NCBI RefSeq assembly: GCF_000971055.1
Contig: NZ_LARW01000092.1
Span: 1-64,000 of the forward strand
DNA: 64,000 nt
Reading direction: 5' to 3'
From: Sphingomonas sp. SRS2
GTDB lineage: Bacteria; Pseudomonadota; Alphaproteobacteria; Sphingomonadales; Sphingomonadaceae
Below are positions 1-8,273 of the stretch, one piece after another (position 1 is the stretch's first letter; the number at the start of each line of letters is the position of its first letter). Position numbers and translations under genes: made by a program. Below the pieces are notes generated by a model, which was not told the DNA's origin, ran no database searches, and saw only the letters and a program-made list of their open reading frames with translations.

Positions 1-6
1 ACCTAA

Positions 7-34
7 CCCCTCCCTTGGCAGGGAGGGGCTTTTT
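7..34 (+). terminator. Intrinsic terminator at the left edge
   Basis: Eight-base inverted repeat CCCCTCCC (7-14) and GGGAGGGG (21-28) around a six-base loop, followed by C and five T residues (30-34). The T tract lies on the plus strand, so it should terminate a rightward gene lying left of the window. It may also help stop the convergent DUF4136 gene, which ends five bases to the right. Confidence 0.75.
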
Positions 35-38
35 CATA

Positions 39-704
39 TCACCGCTTCTTGTCCGGCGGCGCGATCGTGATCTTCACCTCTTCGCCCGACTGGCCGGGGA
101 AGTTGGTGAACAGCGCCTCGACCAGATTCGGCACAAGCCGGGGCAGCGCATCGTCGAGCGATCGGGCCTTCGCCTTGCCCTCGAAGACATGCTTGCCGTC
201 GGCACTGCGCTCGATCACCATTTCGGCGTGGCTGGTATAGACGGTGTAGGTGTCGATCTGCTGGCTGTACCAGGGATCGTAGAAGAAAGGGTCCCAACCA
301 TAATAGAAGGCCGATCCGTAGCCCCAGCGGCGGCCATAGTGGCCGAAGCCGCCATAGCCCCACGGGCCGAAGGCCGGCCCTGGCGCGGGGCGCGAGACGG
401 TCTTGGGGGTGCCCTTGTCGACGCCATAGTCGAACCTGACGATTAACTCGGGCTTGGCCCCGCCCTCGACCGGGCGATAGCCGTAGGCCGCGAGCCGCTG
501 GCTCACCAGCGTGGCATATTGAGCGAATTCCAGTCCGCCCTCATTGCGGACGTCGACCGGCTGAATCGCGAAGCTTTGCCCTTCGGGAACCGGCAACGCC
601 TGGAAGCGCTGGACATTGGCCTCGAACGGCTGGGTGCAGGCGGAGGCCGCGAGCAGCGCCAGCGGGGCTGCTGCGGCGAGAATCTTGCGAACTATCGGCA
701 TCAT
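39..704 (-). CDS. DUF4136 domain-containing lipoprotein
   Basis: A 221-residue protein starting at one of two adjacent ATG codons (704 or 701), with AAGG six to eight bases upstream; a longer upstream reading is possible but would disrupt the signal peptide. The N-terminus is a lipoprotein signal peptide with a Leu/Ala core ending in SACT, so the mature protein should be lipidated at Cys. The rest matches the DUF4136 pattern: an early aromatic-rich strand, then a region rich in Gly, Tyr and Trp (residues about 105-145), and a C-terminal alternating segment with a conserved LFTNFP. It is probably an envelope lipoprotein. DUF4136 proteins have no assigned reaction and nothing here gives a substrate. 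Confidence 0.8.
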   Translation of the reverse strand: MMPIVRKILAAAAPLALLAASACTQPFEANVQRFQALPVPEGQSFAIQPVDVRNEGGLEFAQYATLVSQRLAAYGYRPVEGGAKPELIVRFDYGVDKGTPKTVSRPAPGPAFGPWGYGGFGHYGRRWGYGSAFYYGWDPFFYDPWYSQQIDTYTVYTSHAEMVIERSADGKHVFEGKAKARSLDDALPRLVPNLVEALFTNFPGQSGEEVKITIAPPDKKR

Positions 705-900
705 CAAGCGCCTTATCTTATCCGGGAGCACGAACACCGCTCCGGCTTCAACCTAGTTAAGCCACAGCTTATCGCAAGCTGCGGGTGAACATGGCTTGAA
801 CGTCTGACCCGCTGCAGGGTTGCCGGGCGGCCGAACGAACATCATGTCATGGAGATGACGGCGTCCTTGGTCATTTGCCTTGGCGCGGCGTGCGGGCCTT

Positions 901-1362
901 TCAGCTGCCGGTGATGGCTGGCGGGGCAAAGAAGCGCGACATTGCCGCGACCGCCGCCGGGGTGAGCCGCACCATCGTCCGGCGGCCGTCCAGCTCATCG
1001 CGATGCCGTTGCAGCATGCCGGCCTCTTCGAGCTCGTCGATCCGGCGCAGCAAGGCGGTGTTGGATTCGTCGAGATGGTTGCGGATCTGCTTGATGCAGA
1101 GCTCACGGCCTTCAAGCTGCCCCGCGAAGCACAGCAGCATGATGTCCCAACAGGATTCGCGGAATACCGCCGGAGGAAAGATGCTGCGCTTCGCACGGCG
1201 GCTGGACATCGCCGCGCGTGCCTGCGCCAGCAGCGCGCCGCTATCGCTACATGCCGGACGATCCCGGTCCACAGTAACGATCGGCGTAGGCAAGCTCTGC
1301 AACTCGACCCTGCCAGAATAGATTTCACTATTTCGGTTCGTAGGCGCAGTATCGTTCACCAA
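901..1362 (-). CDS. MarR-like winged-helix DNA-binding protein
   Basis: A 153-residue protein whose C-terminal half (about residues 60-145) reads as a winged helix: a helix containing FRESCWDIMLLCF, a turn, a recognition helix near NTALLRRIDELEEAGML, and a wing with RHRDELDGRRTMVRLT. This DGRR..V.LT wing is characteristic of MarR-type regulators. The first 55 residues look disordered and the true start could be the internal Met near residue 52. It is divergent from the glycine-rich lipoprotein gene at 1575, and the shared upstream region contains two inverted repeats, so it probably regulates itself and that neighbour. No ligand is evident. Confidence 0.75.
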   Translation of the reverse strand: MVNDTAPTNRNSEIYSGRVELQSLPTPIVTVDRDRPACSDSGALLAQARAAMSSRRAKRSIFPPAVFRESCWDIMLLCFAGQLEGRELCIKQIRNHLDESNTALLRRIDELEEAGMLQRHRDELDGRRTMVRLTPAAVAAMSRFFAPPAITGS

Positions 1363-1452
1363 ACCTCCCCATTTCGACAGATATTCCGCACCATATCAAG
1401 TCAAGTAACGATATGCCCACGCCATCTATATGTATGCTCATGACGGCAGTCA

Positions 1453-1486
1453 TTTGCGAGCAAAGTCCATTACGCAAAGTTGCGTA
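1453..1486. promoter_or_regulatory. Paired inverted repeats in a divergent promoter region
   Basis: Two adjacent palindromes: TTTGC-GA-GCAAA (1453-1464) and TACGCAA-AG-TTGCGTA (1471-1486). They share TTGC/GCAA half-sites and their centres are about 20 bases apart, about two helical turns. They lie between the winged-helix gene (start 1362, leftward) and the lipoprotein gene (start 1575, rightward). The arrangement suggests operators for a dimeric regulator; which protein binds is inference. Confidence 0.5.
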
Positions 1487-1574
1487 TGGTCTCTTTCTAG
1501 TCCGGATTCGGATGGATGGGAACGGCTGATCGCGGCGGATCATTACTGCATTCAATCGGTCAGTGGAGGTTGCG

Positions 1575-2921
1575 ATGTTGACGAATGGATTAAAGGCTGC
1601 CTGCGGTATCTTGCTCGCATCAGCCGGCATATTGTCGTTATCGGCATGTGATAGCTCGGGCGGAATGCGCGTTGCCGGTGTCGGCCAGGTGCCGCCGACG
1701 CCGGATGACAGTGGTTCGGGCGGCGAGGGAAGTGGCGGCTCCGGCTCGGGTTCGGATTCAGGCTCAGGCTCCGGCGGCTCTGGCTCGGGTGGCGGAACCG
1801 GCACGGGCGGCACGGGCGGCGGCACCGGTGGCACCGGCGGTGGGACAGGAGGTACTGGCGGCACCGGTGGCGGCACCGGCGGTACGACATCGGGCCTGCT
1901 CGCCAATCTTCCGATTCCCGGTGTGGTTGGTCCTGACGGCGTCGCCGATACCGGCCTTCTCGCCAATACGGGCAATCCGTCGAATACCGGCGCGGTCGGC
2001 ACGGTGCTCGTTACCGCTGGCAACGCGGTGCTGGGCGTTAATGGCCAGACGCCGACGCTCGTCCAGGCAGTGGATAATGCCGTGCCGGGTTCGGTGCCGA
2101 TCGCCGGCACGGTCTCGCAGGTGCTAGAATCGACCGGGCAGGCTCTCGTCGATACCGGCGCCGGCAGGACCTATCTGGTCGATGGGTTGACTGCCGCTCT
2201 GGGCGAGGCGGTTTCGCTCAATGTCCTGAACAAGGATGTCTTGCCGGGCAGCGGCACCCAACTTGTCGGCACCAGCGTGCTGTCGACGACCCAGAATAGC
2301 GGCAGCCTCGCCGCGGTCGGAATCGATGCCGCCGGCAATATCGTCAAGGCGGTGGCTACCCCGCTCGGCACCGACAATGCCACGCTCGTCTCGGCGATCG
2401 TTCCCGGCTCGACCGGCGGCCTCACCGGCGCGACGGGCGCACTGGCCGGGGCCACGGTCGGCACGACGCAGGTGCTCGGTACCGGCGGCGCCACCCCGGT
2501 CGTCGGTGTCAGCCTCCTCTCGCCGACCCAGACCACGGGCAGCATTGCGACGGTCGGGGTCGGCAGCGCCGGCAATGTCGTCACGGCGGCGGTCGGCCCG
2601 GTCGCGGGCGCCGGCGGCGGTGTCACCGGTTCCGGCAGCGTGCTGCCCGGCAGCGGCCTTTCCACGAACGGGCTCACCACGGTTGCGGTTGGCAACACGA
2701 CAGTGCTCAATGGCGGCGCCAGTCCCGCGATCGGCGCGAGCGTCCTGTCGCCCGTCCAGGCGACGGGATCGGCGGTTACTGCCGGGGCCTTGTCGGCGGG
2801 CAATCTGGTGACGGGCACCGTCGGTGCGCTGACCACGCCTTTGACCGGTTCCACGACAACCGGCGGCGCGACGACCAGTTCGGGCAGCCTCCTCGGCGGT
2901 CTTCTGAACAAGGGCGGCTGA
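1575..2921 (+). CDS. Glycine/serine-rich repeat lipoprotein, putative partner of the downstream TpsB transporter
   Basis: A 448-residue protein. ATG at 1575 is chosen over an in-frame GTG at 1563 because GGAGG ends about five bases upstream of it. A lipoprotein signal peptide ends in LSLSAC. Residues about 45-105 are an almost pure Gly/Ser/Thr tract, first GSGS then GGTGGT units. The remainder is collagen-like low-complexity sequence with three diverged repeats of about 75-80 residues, each containing a VGxSxLSxxQxxGS motif followed by AGNxV. Similar proteins are annotated in sphingomonads as collagen-like. It lacks a recognisable N-terminal TPS secretion domain, yet the next gene, 78 bases downstream, is a two-partner-secretion transporter. 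A surface-exposed adhesin or structural role is inference. Confidence 0.8.
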   Translation: MLTNGLKAACGILLASAGILSLSACDSSGGMRVAGVGQVPPTPDDSGSGGEGSGGSGSGSDSGSGSGGSGSGGGTGTGGTGGGTGGTGGGTGGTGGTGGGTGGTTSGLLANLPIPGVVGPDGVADTGLLANTGNPSNTGAVGTVLVTAGNAVLGVNGQTPTLVQAVDNAVPGSVPIAGTVSQVLESTGQALVDTGAGRTYLVDGLTAALGEAVSLNVLNKDVLPGSGTQLVGTSVLSTTQNSGSLAAVGIDAAGNIVKAVATPLGTDNATLVSAIVPGSTGGLTGATGALAGATVGTTQVLGTGGATPVVGVSLLSPTQTTGSIATVGVGSAGNVVTAAVGPVAGAGGGVTGSGSVLPGSGLSTNGLTTVAVGNTTVLNGGASPAIGASVLSPVQATGSAVTAGALSAGNLVTGTVGALTTPLTGSTTTGGATTSSGSLLGGLLNKGG

Positions 2922-2929
2922 TCTCCTGC

Positions 2930-2952
2930 GCGGGGCGGAGCATCAGCCCCGC
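2930..2952 (+). terminator. GC hairpin between lipoprotein and transporter genes
   Basis: GCGGGGC (2930-2936) and GCCCCGC (2946-2952) form a seven-base stem with a nine-base loop and no T tract. Its place between two co-directional genes suggests a partial attenuator or an mRNA-stabilising stem rather than a full stop. Confidence 0.4.
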
Positions 2953-2999
2953 CCCCGCTTCGCCTTCGTCGACAGGGCAATCAACAGGGGATTTCCAAC

Positions 3000-4637
3000 A
3001 TGACGTCTTGGACCAGGCTCACCGTGGCCGGGCTGTCGCTCGCCGCGCCGATCGCCGCTACCTGCGCGCAATCGCCGCTCATCCTCGATCGCAACCGGGC
3101 CGACCGCGTCCAGCCGGTGACGCCTACGCTGCCCGATGCTGCGCAGCAAAGCCCGTCCGCGCCCGCGCCGGTGATCGAGGAAGGTCCGGAACAGACCGGC
3201 ATCATCATCAAGGCAATCCGCTTCATCGGCACCAAGGCTCCCGAACCCGCCGCGCGCGCCGCCGAGGCCTATATCGGGAAGCCCGCGACCCGCGCGACCT
3301 TGCAGCATATCGCCGCGGCGGTGTCGGGCGGCTACGCCCGGGCCGATGTCGCGCTCTATTCGGTGCTGATCCCCAACCAGGATATTTCAGACGGCGTGCT
3401 GAGCGTGCTTCTGATCGAAGGGCAGGTCGAACAGGTCGTCGTCACCGACAGATCGACCGGTCGGGCGCGGAAGCTTATCGCGGCGATTGCCCCGCATATG
3501 GTCGGCGAGAAGCCGCTGCGGAAGGCGACCCTGCAACGCTACGTCTCGCTGATTCAGGACGTGCCTGGCACGAAGACCGACATCGATATCGTGCAGGGGT
3601 CGGCGCGCGGCCTTGTCCGCATTGTCCTCACCGTCCGCGACAAGCGCAACGAGTTCGCCAGCGGCTTCGACAACCGTTCGGGCGCCACCTATCGCGGCGG
3701 CGAGTTCACCGCGCGGGCGACGCTCTTCCACCTGTTCCGGGGCGGTGATCAGACCGACGTCAATCTGGGCGCGTCGGCCAATTTCCGGAACTACCGTTAT
3801 GCTTCGCTGAGCCATTCGACCGCGATAGGCAGCGATGGCGGCCGGCTGGCGCTGTCGCTCGGCTATCTCAAGACCAGGCCGCGCAACACGACGATCACGG
3901 GTGACGCCAAGATCGCCGGGCTGACTTACAGCTATCCGCTGATTCGCGATTATAAGCGCAACCTGACGATGTCGGCCGGTTTCGACGGGCTCAACAGCGA
4001 CAATGCAGCCTTCGGTCAGCTCATCGCCAGCGAGCGCACCCGCGCGGGCCGTCTGGCCCTCGGCTATGTCGAGGCGCTGCCGAAGCGGATGCTGGCGGGT
4101 GGCGTCACCGTAAGCCGGGGGTTCGACGTGCTGGGGGCGCGTGTGACCGCTCCGCTTGCCGAAGCCCAGTTCACCAAGGTCAACGCGCGGGCGAGCATCG
4201 ATCAGGCGATCGGCAAGCGCATGGTCGCACGGCTGCGGGTCAGCGGCCAGTATAGCAAGGACCGGCTCCCCGCCGCCGAGCGCTTCGCGGTGGGTGGGCA
4301 GGATTTCGGGCGTGGCTTCGAAGTGGCGGTGATCAGCGCCGACCGGGGGGGCGCCGCGCTGGCCGAGCTTGCGGTCAAGCCACTGATGGGATCGAAGATC
4401 TTCGGCGACACCGAACTCTATGGCTTCGTCGACGGCGCGAAGGTTCGCATCTTCGATCGCGGGCCCTTCCCCGGCGGCAGCTATGACCTGTCGTCGGCCG
4501 GCGGCGGCGTGCGCCTCGCCTACACCAGCAAGGCCGCACTCTATTTGGAAGGCGCCAAGCCGCTCAATCGGCCTTACGCCGGCTATGACAAGGACTGGCG
4601 GATCACGGTCGGGTGGAAGCTGGCGCTGCGGAGCTAA
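3000..4637 (+). CDS. ShlB/FhaC/HecB-type two-partner secretion transporter (TpsB)
   Basis: A 545-residue outer-membrane protein with a signal peptide (mature start near the CAQ at residues 21-23), a POTRA region around residues 55-205 including a YARADVALYSVLIPNQDISDG segment, and a C-terminal beta barrel from about residue 215. Motif ERFAVGGQDFGRGFE near residue 430 corresponds to the conserved Omp85/TpsB VRGY-like lid-lock loop. The family passes partner exoproteins from the periplasm to the cell surface. AGGGG lies about ten bases before the ATG. The gene sits behind the glycine-rich lipoprotein gene and probably shares its transcript. No large filamentous TpsA gene is present in the window. 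Confidence 0.88.
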   Translation: MTSWTRLTVAGLSLAAPIAATCAQSPLILDRNRADRVQPVTPTLPDAAQQSPSAPAPVIEEGPEQTGIIIKAIRFIGTKAPEPAARAAEAYIGKPATRATLQHIAAAVSGGYARADVALYSVLIPNQDISDGVLSVLLIEGQVEQVVVTDRSTGRARKLIAAIAPHMVGEKPLRKATLQRYVSLIQDVPGTKTDIDIVQGSARGLVRIVLTVRDKRNEFASGFDNRSGATYRGGEFTARATLFHLFRGGDQTDVNLGASANFRNYRYASLSHSTAIGSDGGRLALSLGYLKTRPRNTTITGDAKIAGLTYSYPLIRDYKRNLTMSAGFDGLNSDNAAFGQLIASERTRAGRLALGYVEALPKRMLAGGVTVSRGFDVLGARVTAPLAEAQFTKVNARASIDQAIGKRMVARLRVSGQYSKDRLPAAERFAVGGQDFGRGFEVAVISADRGGAALAELAVKPLMGSKIFGDTELYGFVDGAKVRIFDRGPFPGGSYDLSSAGGGVRLAYTSKAALYLEGAKPLNRPYAGYDKDWRITVGWKLALRS

Positions 4638-4681
4638 GCGGCGGATTGACCGAGATGTGCCGCCTGGACCATCATGTGCCG

Positions 4682-5035
4682 ATGGAAAAAGACACGATCG
4701 GATGGCGCGGTTGGGGCCGTTGGCTGGCCTTTCTGCTCGCCGGGCTGCTCGTCCTGCTGTCGATACCGATGATCTTCGACCACCAGACCGGCGCGTCTGC
4801 GGGGTGGAACATCTTCCTTGGGCTGCTGCTCGCCGGTTCGGTCGGCTCGGGCCATCGCCACGCGCCCCGCATCGCTATGATCATCGCGATATTGCTGTTC
4901 ATCCGTGTGCTGATCGCGGCCGTGTTCGTAACGGATGACAGTCCGCTCCTCCTCGCGCTGACCGTCGAACTCCTGCTCGCCGTCATGGCGGCCGTGGTCG
5001 CGCTTGATCTTCGGCATCAGGCGCGAGGCGTCTAG
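4682..5035 (+). CDS. Small integral membrane protein, unknown function
   Basis: About 117 residues with three to four hydrophobic segments (roughly residues 12-30, 40-55, 62-80 and 85-105) and a short basic tail. The start is uncertain: ATG at 4682 gives a compact protein beginning MEKDTIG; ATG at 4655 would add nine residues; neither has a strong ribosome binding site. It starts 44 bases after the TpsB stop and may be co-transcribed. I recognise no family. Confidence 0.55.
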   Translation: MEKDTIGWRGWGRWLAFLLAGLLVLLSIPMIFDHQTGASAGWNIFLGLLLAGSVGSGHRHAPRIAMIIAILLFIRVLIAAVFVTDDSPLLLALTVELLLAVMAAVVALDLRHQARGV

Positions 5036-5059
5036 GACGCAGGGAGCTTGATGCAGGCC

Positions 5060-6376
5060 CTAAGCGTGGGCCAGCACGCCTTCGGCCACCGGCTCTTCCA
5101 ATATCCCTTCGCGCTTGGCGACGATCATCGGGACGAGAATCTGCCCGGCGACATTGGTCGCGGTGCGGCCCATGTCGAGGATCGGGTCGATCGCCAGCAG
5201 CAGGCCCGCGCCTTCGAGCGGCAGGCCGAGGGTCGATAGCGTCAGGGTCAGCATCACCGTCGCCCCGGTGAGCCCGGCGGTCGCCGCCGATCCGAGCACC
5301 GAGGTGAAGACGATCAGCCCATAGTCCGTTGGCCCCAGTGACAAGCCGTAAAACTGGGCGACGAAGATCGCCGAGATCGCCGGATAGATCGCGGCGCAGC
5401 CGTCCATCTTGGTGGTCGACGCGAGTGGTACCGCAAAAGAGGCGTAGGTGCGGGGCACGCCGAGCAGTTCGGCCGAGCGCTCGGTGACGGGCAAGGTCCC
5501 AACCGAGGAGCGCGAGACGAAGCCGAGCTGGATCGCCGGCCAGGCGCCCGCGAAGAAGCGTCGCACCCCGATCCCGTTGAGCAGCAGCAGCGCGGGATAA
5601 AGGACGAACAGCACCAGCCCCAGGCCGATATAGACGGCGGCGGCGAACCAGCTGAGCCCGGCCAGCGCATCCCAGCCATATTTGACCACGGCGCTGCCGA
5701 TCAGCCCGGCGCTGCCGATCGGCGTCAGGCGGATTACCCACCAGAGCAGCCGCCGCATGATCATCAGCAGGCCGCGCACGAAGCCGATGAAGGGTTCGGC
5801 GGCCTCGCCCGCCCTGAGCGCCGCGGCCCCGATCGCAATCGACAGGACGATGATCTGGAGGACGTTGAAGTTGAGCGAGGTCGTGACCGCGCCGCCGTCC
5901 GCCGTCTTGCTGCTGGCATAGATGCCGAGCGCGTTAGACGGGACAAGACCCTTCAGGAAGTCGAGCCAGCTTCCCACCGTCTTGGGCGCGGCGGCGGCTT
6001 CATGGGCAACGCCCGCCGCGACCCCGGGCTGGATGACCAGTCCCAGCGCGATGCCGATCAGCACCGCGATCAGGGCGGTTATCGCGAACCAGAGCAGCGT
6101 CTGGCCGACCAGCCGTGCGGCGTTGTTGAGATCGCGCAGGTTGACGATCGAAGTCACGATCGCCGCGAAGATCAACGGCGGCACAAGCGCCTTGAGCAGC
6201 TGCACGAAGATCGTCCCGATCAGGTCCAGCGTCTGCGCGAGGCCATTGGGATCGTCCCCGGCCGGATCGATCGATCGCGCGACGAGACCAAGGATCAGGC
6301 CCAGAACCATGCCTGCAAGCACCTGCAGGCCGAAGCTGCTGAAAAAGCGGGACTGCGTCTTCGACGGTTGAGCCAT
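5060..6376 (-). CDS. Dicarboxylate/amino acid:cation symporter (DAACS family)
   Basis: A 438-residue inner-membrane transporter starting MAQPSKTQ at 6376. It carries the family's hairpin signatures: a serine-rich SRSSVGTLPVT motif where relatives have SSSxxTLP, and TKMDGCAAIYP where relatives have xNMDGTAxY. The family uses sodium or proton gradients to import glutamate, aspartate, succinate or related acids. The TKMDGC variant and a weaker serine motif suggest substrate preference may differ from GltP or DctA. It is convergent with the preceding small membrane protein gene and divergent from the luciferase-like gene at 6528. The exact substrate cannot be read from the sequence. Confidence 0.88.
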   Translation of the reverse strand: MAQPSKTQSRFFSSFGLQVLAGMVLGLILGLVARSIDPAGDDPNGLAQTLDLIGTIFVQLLKALVPPLIFAAIVTSIVNLRDLNNAARLVGQTLLWFAITALIAVLIGIALGLVIQPGVAAGVAHEAAAAPKTVGSWLDFLKGLVPSNALGIYASSKTADGGAVTTSLNFNVLQIIVLSIAIGAAALRAGEAAEPFIGFVRGLLMIMRRLLWWVIRLTPIGSAGLIGSAVVKYGWDALAGLSWFAAAVYIGLGLVLFVLYPALLLLNGIGVRRFFAGAWPAIQLGFVSRSSVGTLPVTERSAELLGVPRTYASFAVPLASTTKMDGCAAIYPAISAIFVAQFYGLSLGPTDYGLIVFTSVLGSAATAGLTGATVMLTLTLSTLGLPLEGAGLLLAIDPILDMGRTATNVAGQILVPMIVAKREGILEEPVAEGVLAHA

Positions 6377-6527
6377 GGGAAATCTCGCAGGAGAACTGGC
6401 CAGAAGGTGGGACCGGTCCGGGGTCACAACAAACGAGTTTAGCTAATAGCTCCGACAGAGAGTCTATTCCGCTTTGAGATGGTTTTGCGCCGCCCGCGTC
6501 CTACATAGGATGCGAACAGGAGTCCCC

Positions 6528-7541
6528 ATGACAGCCCTTTCCATTCTCGATCTGGTCCGCGTGACCGAAGACACCGATGCGCGCGGCGCGCTCGACAATG
6601 CCCGCAATCTGGCGGCGCATGCCGAAGGCTGGGGCTATCAGCGTTTCTGGGTCGCCGAGCATCATAATATGGCGGGCATCGCCAGCGCCGCGACGTCACT
6701 CGTCATCTCGCACATCGCCGCGGGGACGAAGACGATAAGGGTCGGGGCCGGCGGAATCATGCTGCCGAACCATTCGCCGCTGATCATCGCCGAGCAGTTC
6801 GGTACGCTCGAACGCCTATATCCGGGGCGGATCGATCTGGGGCTCGGGCGGGCGCCGGGGACGGACCAGCTGACCGTACGCGCGCTTCGCCGCCACGACT
6901 CCGATACCTTCCCTCAGGACGTGCTGGAGCTACAGCATTATTTCGAGCCGGTCCGGCCCGATCAGCGGGTTCAGGCGGTTCCGGCCGCCGGCACGCGGAT
7001 ACCGCTGTGGATATTGGGGTCGAGTACCTTCGGCGCGCAACTCGCCGCCGAGCTGGGACTGCCCTATGCCTTCGCATCGCATTTCGCGCCGCAGTCGCTG
7101 ATCGCGGCGCTGCGCATCTATCGCGAGCGGTTCAAGCCATCAGCGCAGCTCGATCGGCCTTATGCGGTGGTCGGCGTCAACATCATTGCCGCGGAGACCG
7201 ATCAGGAGGCGAAGCGGCTGGCGACGACCCAACAGATGTCCTTCGCGAATATCTTCCGCGGCGCGCGCACGCTGAGCCAGCCGCCGATCGATGACATCGA
7301 AAGCTATTGGTCGCCGGCCGAGCGCTATCAGGCACAGCAGATGCTCGAACGGTCGATCATCGGTTCACGCGAGACGGTCGCGGCGGGAATCGAGAAGCTG
7401 GTCGCCGAAACGGGTGCGGACGAGTTGATGATCGTGTCGGATGTCTACGACCATCAACTGCGGCTGAAATCATTCGAACTGATCGCGGAGGCGGCGGCGG
7501 AATCGCGCGGGGCGGCGAAGCCTGTCGAGGCTACCGCCTGA
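6528..7541 (+). CDS. LLM class flavin-dependent oxidoreductase (luciferase-like)
   Basis: A 337-residue TIM-barrel protein starting [12 protein letters not shown] at 6528, with AGGAG seven bases upstream. Family marks include [12 protein letters not shown] near residue 40, the [14 protein letters not shown] strand-loop, the [10 protein letters not shown] motif near residue 105 and LWILGSS near residue 160. Such enzymes use reduced FMN from a separate reductase to oxidise small substrates and resemble the E. coli YhbW group. No flavin reductase gene is adjacent, so the substrate is unknown. Confidence 0.88.
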   Translation: MTALSILDLVRVTEDTDARGALDNARNLAAHAEGWGYQRFWVAEHHNMAGIASAATSLVISHIAAGTKTIRVGAGGIMLPNHSPLIIAEQFGTLERLYPGRIDLGLGRAPGTDQLTVRALRRHDSDTFPQDVLELQHYFEPVRPDQRVQAVPAAGTRIPLWILGSSTFGAQLAAELGLPYAFASHFAPQSLIAALRIYRERFKPSAQLDRPYAVVGVNIIAAETDQEAKRLATTQQMSFANIFRGARTLSQPPIDDIESYWSPAERYQAQQMLERSIIGSRETVAAGIEKLVAETGADELMIVSDVYDHQLRLKSFELIAEAAAESRGAAKPVEATA

Positions 7542-7562
7542 CCGCCTGACCGCTTCCCTCCC

Positions 7563-8219
7563 TCAGCTATAGCGTTCCTCGGCCCAGGGATCGCCGCGCA
7601 TATGATAGCCGTTTTCTTCCCAGAATCCGGCTTTGTCCGCGCCGAGAAAGTCGATTCCACCGAGCCACTTCGCGCTCTTCCAGAAATAGAGGTGCGGGAT
7701 CACCAGCCGGACCGGCCCGCCATGTTCGCGGGTGAGCGGCTCGCCTTGCCAGCTATGGACGATGATCGCATCGGCGACCGCGAAGTCGGCGAGCGGCACG
7801 TTGGTGGTATAGCCGTCATAGCCGTGCAGCATCAGGTGGCTGGCCTCGTCGCGCGGCCCGACCAGATCGAGCAGGTCGCGCGTCGCGACGCCGGTCCATT
7901 CATTGTCGTAGCGCGACCAGGTCGTAACGCAGTGGATGTCTGAACGCGCCTGCGTTTGCGGCAATTCCATGAACGCCGCCCAGTCGAGCGTCAGCGGCTG
8001 ATCGACCATGCCGCCGATGCGGAGCTTCCAGCGGTCGCGGCTGATGTCGGGCTGTTTGCCGAGATCGAGCACGGGCCAGTCGTTGACGACATGCTGGCCA
8101 GGGGGAAGGCGCTCGTCATCCGAACGCTCGGTCTTGCCGGTGATGAATTTGTGCGCATCGGCCCAGATGCGCTTGGTGCGGGTGAGTTTGGTTTCCGGCG
8201 GAAGCTTGTCGTCGTCCAT
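7563..8219 (-). CDS. Sulfite oxidase-like molybdopterin oxidoreductase, cytoplasmic
   Basis: A 218-residue protein matching the oxidoreductase molybdopterin-binding domain of the YuiH/MsrP type. The molybdenum-ligating Cys lies in DIHCVTTWSRYDNEW (about residue 96), and the later HGGPVRLVIPHLYFWKSAKW segment is characteristic. There is no twin-arginine signal, so unlike periplasmic MsrP it should stay in the cytoplasm, and no MsrQ haem-membrane partner is adjacent. It starts at ATG 8219. The reaction is unknown; electron transfer to or from a small oxo-acid or sulfoxide is the family expectation. Confidence 0.85.
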   Translation of the reverse strand: MDDDKLPPETKLTRTKRIWADAHKFITGKTERSDDERLPPGQHVVNDWPVLDLGKQPDISRDRWKLRIGGMVDQPLTLDWAAFMELPQTQARSDIHCVTTWSRYDNEWTGVATRDLLDLVGPRDEASHLMLHGYDGYTTNVPLADFAVADAIIVHSWQGEPLTREHGGPVRLVIPHLYFWKSAKWLGGIDFLGADKAGFWEENGYHMRGDPWAEERYS

Positions 8220-8273
8220 AGCCCTACAACCTCTGCCATCCTGAACTTGTTCAACATGACGGCCGATCGGGAT

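Noticed and set aside
1516-1541. Possible EcfG promoter before the glycine-rich lipoprotein gene
   Set aside because: GGAAC is present but the -10 position reads CATT instead of CGTT, so it does not meet the consensus.
1740-1900. Possible CRISPR or microsatellite array
   Set aside because: The repeats are in-frame GSGS and GGTGGT codons of the lipoprotein gene, with no spacers or repeat-spacer period.
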